Assembly (NCBI GenBank): GCA_964509545.1
Contig: CAZDXQ010000036.1
Span: 1 to 39,704 of the forward strand
Length of the DNA: 39,704 nucleotides
DNA from: JADJWR01 sp964509545
Lineage (GTDB): Bacteria > Pseudomonadota > Gammaproteobacteria > Burkholderiales > Burkholderiaceae_F
Direction of reading: 5' to 3'
Under the pieces are notes generated by a model. The model worked only from the letters and a program-made list of their open reading frames with translations. It ran no database searches and was not told the DNA's origin. This document shows positions 8,745 through 16,752 of the stretch, piece by piece. Every line of letters starts with the position of its first letter. Within the stretch, counting starts at the first letter, position 1. The position numbers were made by a program, and so were the translations under genes.

Positions 8745-9523
8745 AGCTGGCGCGCCTTGCCGCGTTCTGCTTTGCGTTCATCGCCGCCGGCGCGGCGGCG
8801 CAGGCGCCGGCGCGCACGGCGCTGCTGATCGGCAACGCGGCCTACGCCGATGCGCCGCTGCGCAATCCGGTCAACGACATGCGGCAGTTGGCCGCGGTGC
8901 TCAAGTCGCTCGGTTTCGAAGTGACGACGCACGAGAATCTGAAGCTCGAGCAGATGCGCGAATCGCTGCGCCGCTTCGTCCTGACGACACGTTCGGCCCA
9001 GGTGCGGCTCGTCTACTACGCCGGGCACGGCCTGCAGTTGCGCGGCCGCAGCTATCTGCTGCCGATTGGCGCTCGCATCAGAAACGAAACCGATGTGCTG
9101 GAGCGGACGGTGGACGCGACCGATCTGGTCGAACAGCTCAGCGCGATCGAGGCGGGCGCCAACGTGGTGATCATCGATGCCTGCCGGATCCATCCGATGT
9201 TCGATCCCGGCAGTCGCAGGATGTGGGCTGCCAGACCCGGCCTGTCGGACGTTGTTGCGCCGAAGGGGACGTTGGTGGCGTTTTCGACGCGACCCGGACA
9301 GGTGGCGCGCGACGGTGCCGGCCCGGTCAGTGTCTACACCCGGCACCTGACGCAGGGGCTGAAGGAGGCGCCGGGACTGCCGGTGGAACTGCTCTTCAAG
9401 CGCGTGCGCGCCGGCGTGATGGCGGCCACGAAGAACCAGCAGGTGCCTTGGGAAAGTTCCGATCTGAGCGGCGAACTGTGCTTCCGCCCCGATGCGAACG
9501 GCCGCTGCGTGCCGGGTTCGTAG
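8741..9523 (+). CDS. Exported caspase-fold (peptidase C14) protein of the sigma operon
   Basis: 260 residues, starting inside the anti-sigma stop codon. A Sec signal peptide ends near AAAQA (about residue 21). Almost the entire mature protein is one caspase domain: TALLIGNAAY at the first strand, catalytic His96 in YYAGHG, and catalytic Cys148 in IIDACR. The end of the domain is QVPWESSDLSGELCF, the same closing motif as in the larger caspase (MQVPWESTSLEGDVYLF), so the two are paralogous in the catalytic domain. Being the third gene of a sigma/anti-sigma operon, it is either an effector or part of the signal pathway, for example acting on the anti-sigma periplasmic tail. The second option is speculation. 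Confidence 0.88.
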   Translation: MKLARLAAFCFAFIAAGAAAQAPARTALLIGNAAYADAPLRNPVNDMRQLAAVLKSLGFEVTTHENLKLEQMRESLRRFVLTTRSAQVRLVYYAGHGLQLRGRSYLLPIGARIRNETDVLERTVDATDLVEQLSAIEAGANVVIIDACRIHPMFDPGSRRMWAARPGLSDVVAPKGTLVAFSTRPGQVARDGAGPVSVYTRHLTQGLKEAPGLPVELLFKRVRAGVMAATKNQQVPWESSDLSGELCFRPDANGRCVPGS

Positions 9524-9647
9524 GCGCTTGCGCGCGCAAGCGGACCGCGCCAGAAGCGGCCTATTGAATGCGTTGCCGACAAAGGCGCACTCAGGCGCAG
9601 ACCGGCTGCGGCCGCCATCGCCCTCATCGCTTACGGGAGACAACGCA

Positions 9648-10571
9648 ATGAAGTTCGGTGTTGCACGCAACGCCCTAGCCCTGACGCTGGTTGCGCTCAC
9701 CGCCTCGATCAGCGGCTGCGCCACGTGGCGCCTCGCACCGTCGAGCCGCGCCGTCGCAGACTTGCGCGAGCAGGTCGTTCAGATTCCGTCGGCGGACCTG
9801 ACGCTCGGCGGCGTGCTGTTCACGCCGGCCGCCGATGCGGTCGGGCGCGATCGCCGCCCGGCGGTTCTGTTGCTGCACGGCTGCGGCGGAATGGTCGACT
9901 CGCGCGGCGAATTGGCCCCGCGACATCGCGACTGGGCCGAGCGCTTCGCCCGCTGGGGATTCGTCGCACTGACGCTGGACAGTTTCCGCCCGCGCGGCCT
10001 GCGCTCGATCTGCGAGTTGAAGGACCGGCCGATCCATGCGTGGAAAGAGCGCAGCGCCGACGCCTACGCCGCCCTCGCGTATCTCGCCGGCAGGCCGGAT
10101 GTCGACCCGGCGAAGGTGCTGGTTCTCGGCTGGTCGCACGGCGGCTCGACGGTGATGAGCATCGTGCGACAGCACGTGGCGGGACGACGCCCGGACGGCC
10201 CGCAGTTCATGGCCGCCGTCGCGTTTTACCCCGGGTGCGCAGCGCCGCTGCGACTGCCGTCGTATCGACCCACGGTGCCGCTGCTGATCCTGCATGGCGA
10301 AGCGGACGACTGGACGCCGGCCGCGCCCTGCGTCGAACTGGCGACCCAGCTGCAGGCAGGCGGTCTGCCGGTGCGAACCGTCACGTTTCCGGGCGCGCCG
10401 CACGGCTTCGATCAGCCCGGCGACCGTATACGTTACCTGCCCGATGTCTACAACCCGCGCGCGCAGGGCGAGCGCGGAGCAACCGTCGGAGCCCACCCGC
10501 AGGCGCGCGCGCAGGCGATCGAAATCGTTCGCAAGTACATCGAGCACCTGCGCGGGCCGGACCGCCCTTGA
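9648..10571 (+). CDS. Lipoprotein dienelactone hydrolase-type alpha/beta hydrolase
   Basis: 307 residues from the ATG at 9648, with GGGAGA upstream; the frame is open further upstream but lacks a better start. The signal sequence ends in a lipobox (SISGC, Cys24). The alpha/beta hydrolase core shows LLLHGCGG (oxyanion region, residues 75-81), the nucleophile elbow GWSHGG with Ser163, an acid in HGEADDW (Asp220 or Asp221) and catalytic His252 in GAPHGF. These are the hallmarks of the dienelactone hydrolase family, which cleave esters or lactones. Substrate unknown. It lies 124 bp after the caspase gene on the same strand and may be read with it, though the gap allows its own promoter. Confidence 0.87.
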   Translation: MKFGVARNALALTLVALTASISGCATWRLAPSSRAVADLREQVVQIPSADLTLGGVLFTPAADAVGRDRRPAVLLLHGCGGMVDSRGELAPRHRDWAERFARWGFVALTLDSFRPRGLRSICELKDRPIHAWKERSADAYAALAYLAGRPDVDPAKVLVLGWSHGGSTVMSIVRQHVAGRRPDGPQFMAAVAFYPGCAAPLRLPSYRPTVPLLILHGEADDWTPAAPCVELATQLQAGGLPVRTVTFPGAPHGFDQPGDRIRYLPDVYNPRAQGERGATVGAHPQARAQAIEIVRKYIEHLRGPDRP

Positions 10572-10712
10572 CCGCGGCAGTCGCCTGAATCGAAAGTCGA
10601 AAGACGGCGGCTGTTGACCGGAACGTAAGTCGACGCGCGGACGTCACGGCCGGCCGCCGCCTTGCGCTCGATCGCTGCTCCGTGTTGAGGCGGGCGACCG
10701 CCGCGCGGCCGC

Positions 10713-11900
10713 TCAGTGCGGCTTCGTTTCGGACGACTGGCGCGCCAGTTCTTCGCGCAACACCTGCTCGACGATGTCCTGCAGCGTGATGCGCAAGGCC
10801 AGGTTCGCCTCCTCGCTCAGTCGCGCCATCGCCTGGTCGATCGCCGGCTGCATCAGGTCGCGGACCGTGGCGTTGATCCTTTCCGGCAGCCTTTCGGCCA
10901 CTCTTTGCAGCACCACAGCGCGCAACGCATCGGCCTGCGCGGGCGACGCCTGCGGCGGCGCGGCTGCGGCGTGAGGCATCGCCACTTCGGCCCCAGGCAT
11001 CGCCGCCGCGGCCTGAGGCATCGCCGCTGCGGCCGGCGTCTCGCCCGACGCCGTGACCGCCGCGATCGCCACGCCTTCAGCTGTCGTTGCGGCGGCCTCG
11101 CTTTCGACCGGTGACATGGCCCCGGCTGGCATGCCGGTTGTCAGGATGTCCTGCGCGCCGGGGGTCGGCAATTGCCCGGCCCCTGCAGCCGTTTCGTCTG
11201 CCGCTGCCGGCTGCTGCATGACTTCCCGGTCCGCGACTTGCACGAATGTGGCCGGCGGCGGCTCGCGCGAGGCGGGTGCCTGCGCGGCAACACCCGCCTC
11301 GTCATCGTGCTCCGCTTCAGGGACGTCCTGAGCCTCGCGCACGCGCTCCGCCTCGACCGCAGTTGCCGCTTCGTCGTCACCCGCCTCGGCCCGCGCGCTC
11401 GTCCCGGCCAGCTCGGCCTCGGCCGCCAGCAGCGCTTCGAAATCGGCATCGAGCGCCGCGACCAGATCCTGATCGAGTTCGGCCTCGATGTCGGCGTCGA
11501 TCTCGCCATCGTCCTGCGTGTGCAGGTCTTCCGGCGGTCCGTGGTCTTCGGGCGCGGCGACATCCTGCGCCACGTCGGCCGCCTCGTCTTCGGCAGGCGG
11601 TTTCCTGCCGGCGTCGGCGACAGGCGGCGGCGCGTCGATGACCCTCGGTCCGAAGTTGCCGACGATCTCGATCGCGGCAGCGGACGCCTCCGCCACGGGC
11701 GGCCGCGGCATGGAGCGTTCCGCCGGCGTTGCCGGCGACGTCGCGATGGCGGCCGCAGCAGCCGGCTTTGCTGCCGTGGGCAAAGCGATATCCAGTTCGA
11801 GCGCCGGCAGGTAGATGCGGTCGGTCAGCAGCGGAATCGACGGATCATCGACCGCAGCGAACGGTTCGGCCACGGGATGGGTGCGCGGCGCGTTGCTCAT
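10713..11900 (-). CDS. Ala/Glu-rich acidic protein, DUF2486-like
   Basis: 395 residues with no signal peptide. A short conserved-looking N-terminus (DPSIPLLTDRIYLP) is followed by about 280 residues of low-complexity Ala, Glu, Asp and Pro, including the motif MPQAAAAMPGAEVAMPHAAAA. The last 70 residues are a well-formed helical segment (VLQRVAERLPERINATVRDLMQPAI and onward). A SIPxLT start, a disordered middle and a helical C-terminus next to holC match the layout of the betaproteobacterial DUF2486 family. Its start overlaps the holC stop by ATGA, so it is coupled to holC. No function is known to me. Confidence 0.72.
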   Translation of the reverse strand: MSNAPRTHPVAEPFAAVDDPSIPLLTDRIYLPALELDIALPTAAKPAAAAAIATSPATPAERSMPRPPVAEASAAAIEIVGNFGPRVIDAPPPVADAGRKPPAEDEAADVAQDVAAPEDHGPPEDLHTQDDGEIDADIEAELDQDLVAALDADFEALLAAEAELAGTSARAEAGDDEAATAVEAERVREAQDVPEAEHDDEAGVAAQAPASREPPPATFVQVADREVMQQPAAADETAAGAGQLPTPGAQDILTTGMPAGAMSPVESEAAATTAEGVAIAAVTASGETPAAAAMPQAAAAMPGAEVAMPHAAAAPPQASPAQADALRAVVLQRVAERLPERINATVRDLMQPAIDQAMARLSEEANLALRITLQDIVEQVLREELARQSSETKPH

Positions 11901-12325
11901 TCGGCGCTCCGATCGTGCATCTGCGGCTGCAGCCCCGCCTCGCGGTAGGCGCGAAGCCGCTCGCGCGCGCGACGGCGGTCACCGTCTTCGCGCGAGACGA
12001 TCTCGATCAGCCGCTCGAAGCGGCCGTCGAGCTGCGCCAGCTCCGGCACGTCGTCGTCGAGATTGACCAGCACCGGGCAGCGCGCCGCGGCGCCAAGCGA
12101 AGCCGTCAGCAGCACGGGCGTGCGTGCGGCCAGCGGCGAATCGGCGTAGGCGTGGGGAACGAAGTCGAGCGCCGAAAAGGTCCACAGCGCCGTGTCGAGC
12201 CGCGCCAGCCGGTCGGCGTCGCGGGCGAACAGCAGCACGCGGCAATCGGCAGCGCGCGCCCGCCGCACCACGCGGCAGGCGTACTGCAGCCGGTGTTCGA
12301 CATTGAAATGAAAGTCGATGCGCAC
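11897..12325 (-). CDS. holC: DNA polymerase III subunit chi
   Basis: 142 residues, the usual size for HolC. The N-terminus (MRIDFHFNVEHRLQYACRVVRRA) gives the first strand and helix of the chi fold. The middle LWTFSALDFVPHAYA and the later TPVLLTASL and VLVNLDDDVP match the conserved HolC core. Chi pairs with psi in the clamp-loader complex and binds single-stranded DNA-binding protein at the replication fork. It follows pepA on the same strand after 49 bp, the common proteobacterial pepA-holC order, and overlaps the DUF2486-like gene by four bases. Confidence 0.92.
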   Translation of the reverse strand: MRIDFHFNVEHRLQYACRVVRRARAADCRVLLFARDADRLARLDTALWTFSALDFVPHAYADSPLAARTPVLLTASLGAAARCPVLVNLDDDVPELAQLDGRFERLIEIVSREDGDRRRARERLRAYREAGLQPQMHDRSAE

Positions 12326-12374
12326 GGCCGCATGATAGCCAGCGCTGGCTCCGCCGCCCGCCGTGCGGGCCGGC

Positions 12375-13865
12375 TCAGCCGGCGCGCTGCATCAGGAACT
12401 GCGCCAGCAGCGGCACCGGGCGGCCCGTTGCGCCCTTGGTGGCGCCGCTTTTCCAGGCGGTGCCGGCGATGTCGAGGTGGGCCCACGGATAGGCCTTGGC
12501 GAAGCGCGCCAGGAAGCAGGCAGCGATCACCGCCCCGCCCTTGCCCGGCGCGCCGATGTTGGCCATGTCGGCGAAGTTCGACTTCAGCTGCTCCTGGTAG
12601 TCCTCCTGCACCGGCATCCGCCAGGCCGGGTCCACCGCGGCCCTGGCGGCCGCCAGCAGTTCGTCGGCCAGCGCGTCGTCGCCGCTGAACAGGCCGGTAT
12701 TGATGTCACCGAGCGCGACCACGCAGGCACCGGTGAGGGTGGCGATGTCGACCACGGCCGCCGGCTTGTAGCGTTCGACGTAGGTCAGCGCGTCGCACAG
12801 GATCAGCCTGCCTTCGGCGTCGGTGTTCAGCACTTCGATCGTCTGCCCCGACATCGAGGTGACGATGTCGCCGGGTTTGTTCGCCGTGCCCGAGGGCAGG
12901 TTTTCGCAGGCCGGCACCACGCCGATCAGGTTCAGCTTCAGCTTCAGTTCGGCCGCCGCGCGCATCGCGCCGAAGACCGAGGCGGCGCCGCACATGTCGA
13001 ACTTCATTTCGTCCATGGCGCCGGCCGGCTTGATCGAGATGCCGCCGGAGTCGAAGGTGATGCCCTTGCCGACGAGCACGATCGGCGCCGCCGCCTTGCC
13101 CTTGGTTCCGGCGCCCTCGTACTTCATCACGATCAGCTTCGGCGGCTCGGCCGAGCCCTTGGCCACCGACAGGAACGAGCCCATCTTCAGCGCCTCGAGC
13201 TTCTTCCGTTCGAGGATCTCGACCGCGAGCTTGTGGCTGCGGCCGAGCTTCTTCGCCTCCTCGGCGAGGAAGCTCGGCGTGCAGATGTTGCCGGGCAAAT
13301 TGCCCAGCCGCTTGGCCAGCTCGATGCCGTTGGCGATCGCCGCGCCCTGCGCCAGGCCGTGCTCGGCGGCCGCATCGCGTCCGGTCATCACCATCACGAT
13401 CCGCTCGGGGCCGCCGTTGTCCGCCTCCTTCTTGCTCTTCAGTTCATCGAAGCGGAACACCGCTTCGCGCGCCGCCAGCGCCAGCTGCCGCGCCTGCCAC
13501 TGGCTGTCGCGCCCCGAAGGCAGCCAGTCGACCGCGGCAAAGGCGAGTTCCTTTGTCGCCGGCCCGGCGCCCTTGACGGCGGCGCGGACCGCTTCGAGGA
13601 AGGCGCGATCGCCGAATTCGTTGCGGTTGCCCAGTCCCACCATCAGGATGCGGCTGGCCGCCACACCGGGCACATTTCGAAGCATCACGGTGCTGCCGCG
13701 CTTGCCGGTGGCATCGCCGGTTTTCACTGCCGCACGCAGCGCGCCTTTCGTCGCCGCATCGACGGCACGCGCCTGCGCAGTCAGTTCTCCGCCGGCGAAC
13801 AGGCCGACGGCGATGCAGTCTGCTTTCACCGCTTCGGCAGCGGCAGTGCGGGTGCTGAAGTCCAT
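12375..13865 (-). CDS. pepA: Leucyl aminopeptidase (M17 family)
   Basis: 496 residues, close to the length of E. coli PepA (503). The N-terminal domain (to about residue 165) is followed by the dimetal catalytic domain. Metal and catalytic residues are visible in order: Lys267 and Asp272 in VGKGITFDSGG, Lys279, Asp290, and Asp349, Glu351 and Arg353 in the family signature NTDAEGRLIL (347-356). All are offset by three from the E. coli positions. It removes N-terminal residues from peptides in the cytosol. It is first in a pepA-holC-DUF2486 transcription unit and divergent from lptF. Confidence 0.96.
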   Translation of the reverse strand: MDFSTRTAAAEAVKADCIAVGLFAGGELTAQARAVDAATKGALRAAVKTGDATGKRGSTVMLRNVPGVAASRILMVGLGNRNEFGDRAFLEAVRAAVKGAGPATKELAFAAVDWLPSGRDSQWQARQLALAAREAVFRFDELKSKKEADNGGPERIVMVMTGRDAAAEHGLAQGAAIANGIELAKRLGNLPGNICTPSFLAEEAKKLGRSHKLAVEILERKKLEALKMGSFLSVAKGSAEPPKLIVMKYEGAGTKGKAAAPIVLVGKGITFDSGGISIKPAGAMDEMKFDMCGAASVFGAMRAAAELKLKLNLIGVVPACENLPSGTANKPGDIVTSMSGQTIEVLNTDAEGRLILCDALTYVERYKPAAVVDIATLTGACVVALGDINTGLFSGDDALADELLAAARAAVDPAWRMPVQEDYQEQLKSNFADMANIGAPGKGGAVIAACFLARFAKAYPWAHLDIAGTAWKSGATKGATGRPVPLLAQFLMQRAG

Positions 13866-14242
13866 GAATGTCTCTCTTGTTCTGTGTTCGTCGCGGCGGT
13901 GTCCGGCCGGTGGCGTCGGCGGGACCGACAGGGGCAGCGCCTACCGGGGGCAGGGCGCGAGTATAGCGACGCACAGTCAGTCAGCCGCCGCGCATCATTG
14001 CGGCAAGGCGCAGCAAACGCCCGCGCCGAGTGGACCGCGCGCGAGGCGCGGGTTTCGTGTCTCGCGCCGTCAGTGGTCAACGCGGGCAGCGGCACCCGCG
14101 GCGAGCGCAGCGCGGCATCGCGCACCACGGCATCCGCCATGCGTGCCGGCCACGGTCGCGTGCCGCATGTGTTTCATCGCACCGGCGAATCGCGCACGGC
14201 TTGCCATCGGCCATTCGCCGACAGGTTCTAAACTGCCGGCCC
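13866..14242. promoter_or_regulatory. Divergent pepA/lptF promoter region
   Basis: 377 bp between two essential-type operons. On the minus strand a consensus-like -10, TATACT (13965-13960), sits about 95 bp upstream of pepA, with no good -35. On the plus strand TAAACT (14229-14234) lies only 8 bp before the lptF ATG, which itself has no Shine-Dalgarno. No convincing small gene is present. Confidence 0.4.
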
Positions 14243-15349
14243 ATGGTCTTTTCGCGCTCGATCGTCGCCGAGCTGTCGAACACTGCCGGCGCGGTGTTCA
14301 CCGTTCTGTTCTCGATCATCTTCTCGGTCGGACTCGTCCGCATCCTTGGCCAGGCCGCGGGCGGAGCGGTCGACAGCCAGGCGGTCTTTGCCATCGTGGC
14401 GCTGACGGCACTGACCTACTTGCCGACGGTGCTGACGCTGACGCTGTTCATCGCCGTGCTGATGACGGTGTCAAGAAGCTATCGCGATTCGGAGATGGTG
14501 GTCTGGCTCGCGTCCGGACAGAGCCTGCTCGCCTGGATCCGGCCGGTGCTGCGCTTTGCCGCGCCGATCGTGCTGCTGGTGGCGGCGCTGTCGCTGCTGA
14601 TTTCCCCCTGGTCGAACCAGCAGATCGCGGAAAGCCGGCAGCGTTTCGAGCAGCGCGACGATGTCAGCCGCGTTGCGCCGGGCCGCTTCATCGAGTCGGC
14701 CGGCGCGCAGCGCGTCTTCTTCGTCGAATCGGTCGACCTGCAGGGAGCCAGTGTGCGCAACCTGTTTGTCAGCCATCGTAGCCAGGGCCGGGAAGGCGTC
14801 ATCGTTGCCGCCGAGGGGGTGATCGAGGTCAGGCCGAACGGCGACCGCTATCTGGTGTTGCTGAAAGGCCGGCGCTACGAGGGCAACCCCGGCGAGGCGC
14901 AATACCGGACGCTGGAGTTCGAACGCTACGCGATCCGGCTGGACACGAAGCCGGACGCACCGCTGGCCGAGCTGAGCGCACGCGCCAAGCCGACGCGCCA
15001 GCTGATCAACGAGGTCACGCCCTGGCACCGCGGCGAACTGCTGTGGCGCATCGGGCTGCCGCTGGTCGCGTTGATGCTGGCGCTTCTGGCCATTCCGCTC
15101 GGCTACGTCAATCCGCGTGTCGGACGCTCCGCGAATCTCATCATCGCTGTCCTGGTGTTCATGCTCTACCACAACGGCATGTCGATCGTGCAGTCCTGGG
15201 TGCAGCAGGAACGGCTCGCCTTCGGCGTCGGCGTCTGGCTCACGCACGCGCTGGTCGCCGTCTTCATCGTGCTGCTTTTCATTCGCCGCGTACACCTGCA
15301 GCGCTGGCTGCCCCGTTGGGGTTCCCCGTCGCGCCGGCTGGCGACGTGA
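14243..15349 (+). CDS. lptF: LPS export permease LptF
   Basis: 368 residues from the ATG at 14243. Topology is three N-terminal membrane helices, a periplasmic beta-jellyroll domain (about residues 125-265) and three C-terminal helices, as in LptF. The start MVFSRSIVAELSNTAGAVF and the segment VALMLALLAIPLGYVNPRVGRS are typical. LptF and LptG form the inner-membrane heterodimer that, with two LptB ATPases, extracts lipopolysaccharide and feeds it to LptC and LptA. Its TGA overlaps the lptG ATG by one base (TGATG), so the pair is coupled. The reading frame is open further upstream, but the longer starts would add non-conserved sequence. Confidence 0.94.
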   Translation: MVFSRSIVAELSNTAGAVFTVLFSIIFSVGLVRILGQAAGGAVDSQAVFAIVALTALTYLPTVLTLTLFIAVLMTVSRSYRDSEMVVWLASGQSLLAWIRPVLRFAAPIVLLVAALSLLISPWSNQQIAESRQRFEQRDDVSRVAPGRFIESAGAQRVFFVESVDLQGASVRNLFVSHRSQGREGVIVAAEGVIEVRPNGDRYLVLLKGRRYEGNPGEAQYRTLEFERYAIRLDTKPDAPLAELSARAKPTRQLINEVTPWHRGELLWRIGLPLVALMLALLAIPLGYVNPRVGRSANLIIAVLVFMLYHNGMSIVQSWVQQERLAFGVGVWLTHALVAVFIVLLFIRRVHLQRWLPRWGSPSRRLAT

Positions 15350-16494
15350 TGAAAACGCTGCGCGGCTATCTGACGCGCGAACTGGTGCGCTCGACGGCGC
15401 TGATGCTGTTCGCGCTGCTGGCGCTGTTCGCGTTCTTCGACCTGCTCGGCCAGATCGATGACCTGCGGCCCGGCGTGTACACGCTGCCGCAGGCACTGAC
15501 CTACGTTGCCCTGTCACTGCCATGGCGCACCTACGAACTGATGCCGATCGCGGCGCTGATCGGGGCAATCTTCGCGCTTTCGCAACTGGCGGCCAACTCC
15601 GAGTTCACGATCATGCGCGTGTCGGGCATGAGCACGCGCAGGCTCGCGCTGACGGTCGTGCAGGTCGGGTTGATCTTCGTCGTCCTGACCTACGCGTTCG
15701 GCGAACTGGTGGCGCCGGTGGCCGAGCGCAAGGCCCAGGAAGTGCGCGTCGAGACGCGCGGCGAAGGCGTGATCAGCAGCAAGCTGCGCTCCGGCGTCTG
15801 GGTCCGTGACGTCGTGCGCGACGACGCCGGCGAAGTGCAGCGCTGGCGCTTCGTCAACGTCGGCGTGGTCCGGCCGGATGGCACGTCGAGCGGCTGGCGG
15901 ATTTTCGAGTTCGATCCGCAGTTCCGGCTGCTGTCCATCGGCATTGCGGCGAGCGGCCGTTTCGCCCCCGTCGACGGCCAGCGCAGCTGGCTGCTGAAGG
16001 AAGTCGTCGAAACGCGGCTGCCGGCAGCACCGCCCGACCGGACGACCCCGGGGGAACTGCGCACCGAAATCGTCCACTCGCCGCAGCAGCGCTGGGAGTC
16101 GGCGCTGACGCCCGACATTCTTGGCGTGATGCTGGTGCAGCCTGAACGGATGGCGGCGATCGAGCTGGTGCGCTACATCAGCCACCTCGAATCCAACCGC
16201 CAGCAGACGGAGCAGTATGCGATCGCGCTATGGAACCGGGTCTTCTACCCGCTGGCGATCGTCGTGATGATGATGCTGGCGTTGCCGTTCGCCTACCTGC
16301 ATGTGCGCCAGGGCAGCGTCAGTTTGAAGATCTTCGCCGGCGTGATGATCGGCGTGCTGTTCTACATGCTGAACAAGCTTTTCTCGCACCTCGGCCTGCT
16401 GCACACCTGGCCGCCGCTGGCGGTGGCCGTGCTGCCCAGCCTGGTCGTGCTGGCGGTGGCGCTGGGCGCGCTGTACTGGATCGAGCGGCGCTAG
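15349..16494 (+). CDS. lptG: LPS export permease LptG
   Basis: 381 residues. The start MKTLRGYLTRELVRSTALM, the periplasmic-facing segment LPWRTYELMPIAALIG, and the short motif MRVSGMSTRRLALTV are LptG-like. It has three membrane helices, a periplasmic domain (about residues 125-290), then three more helices ending in VALGALYWIERR. It partners LptF in lipopolysaccharide extraction from the inner membrane. lptB and lptC are not in this window. It is the last gene of its unit; two palindromes follow. Confidence 0.94.
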   Translation: MKTLRGYLTRELVRSTALMLFALLALFAFFDLLGQIDDLRPGVYTLPQALTYVALSLPWRTYELMPIAALIGAIFALSQLAANSEFTIMRVSGMSTRRLALTVVQVGLIFVVLTYAFGELVAPVAERKAQEVRVETRGEGVISSKLRSGVWVRDVVRDDAGEVQRWRFVNVGVVRPDGTSSGWRIFEFDPQFRLLSIGIAASGRFAPVDGQRSWLLKEVVETRLPAAPPDRTTPGELRTEIVHSPQQRWESALTPDILGVMLVQPERMAAIELVRYISHLESNRQQTEQYAIALWNRVFYPLAIVVMMMLALPFAYLHVRQGSVSLKIFAGVMIGVLFYMLNKLFSHLGLLHTWPPLAVAVLPSLVVLAVALGALYWIERR

Positions 16495-16558
16495 TGCGCC
16501 TTCGCCAGCGACCGATCAGAAGGTGTGAAGATTTCGTCACGAGCGGCCCGAGAGCCTG

Positions 16559-16577
16559 CCCCGGACGTGATCCGGGG
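16559..16577. repeat. Short palindrome CCCCGGA-n5-TCCGGGG
   Basis: A perfect 7-bp inverted repeat with loop CGTGA lies 65 bp after lptG. It looks like the short palindromic intergenic elements that are common in alphaproteobacterial genomes. It may also help end lptG transcription, though no T-run follows. Confidence 0.55.
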
Positions 16578-16637
16578 TCGCGCCGGGCAGCGCACCTGTA
16601 CAGAGCCGTACAGCGAACAGCGCAGGCGCGAGCCGGA

Positions 16638-16668
16638 CACGAGGCATGCCACCGCGGCATGCCTCGTG
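16638..16668. terminator. 13-bp perfect hairpin between lptG and the AraC gene
   Basis: CACGAGGCATGCC (16638-16650) pairs with 16656-16668 around a 5-base loop ACCGC. It sits between two convergent genes, so it may act as a bidirectional terminator or be a repeat element. No clear T tract is present on either side. Confidence 0.5.
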
Positions 16669-16752
16669 CCTGCGAGCGGGCGAGCGCGTGCCAGCGCGAG
16701 CGCGGCCGGAAAGGCCGAGACCGGGACGTGCAGTAGAAAGATTCACACCCTC

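Noticed and set aside
12363..14781. Long plus-strand open frames across pepA
   Set aside because: They run antisense to pepA, whose catalytic residues are fully recognised. The tail of one of them is only the upstream extension of the lptF frame.
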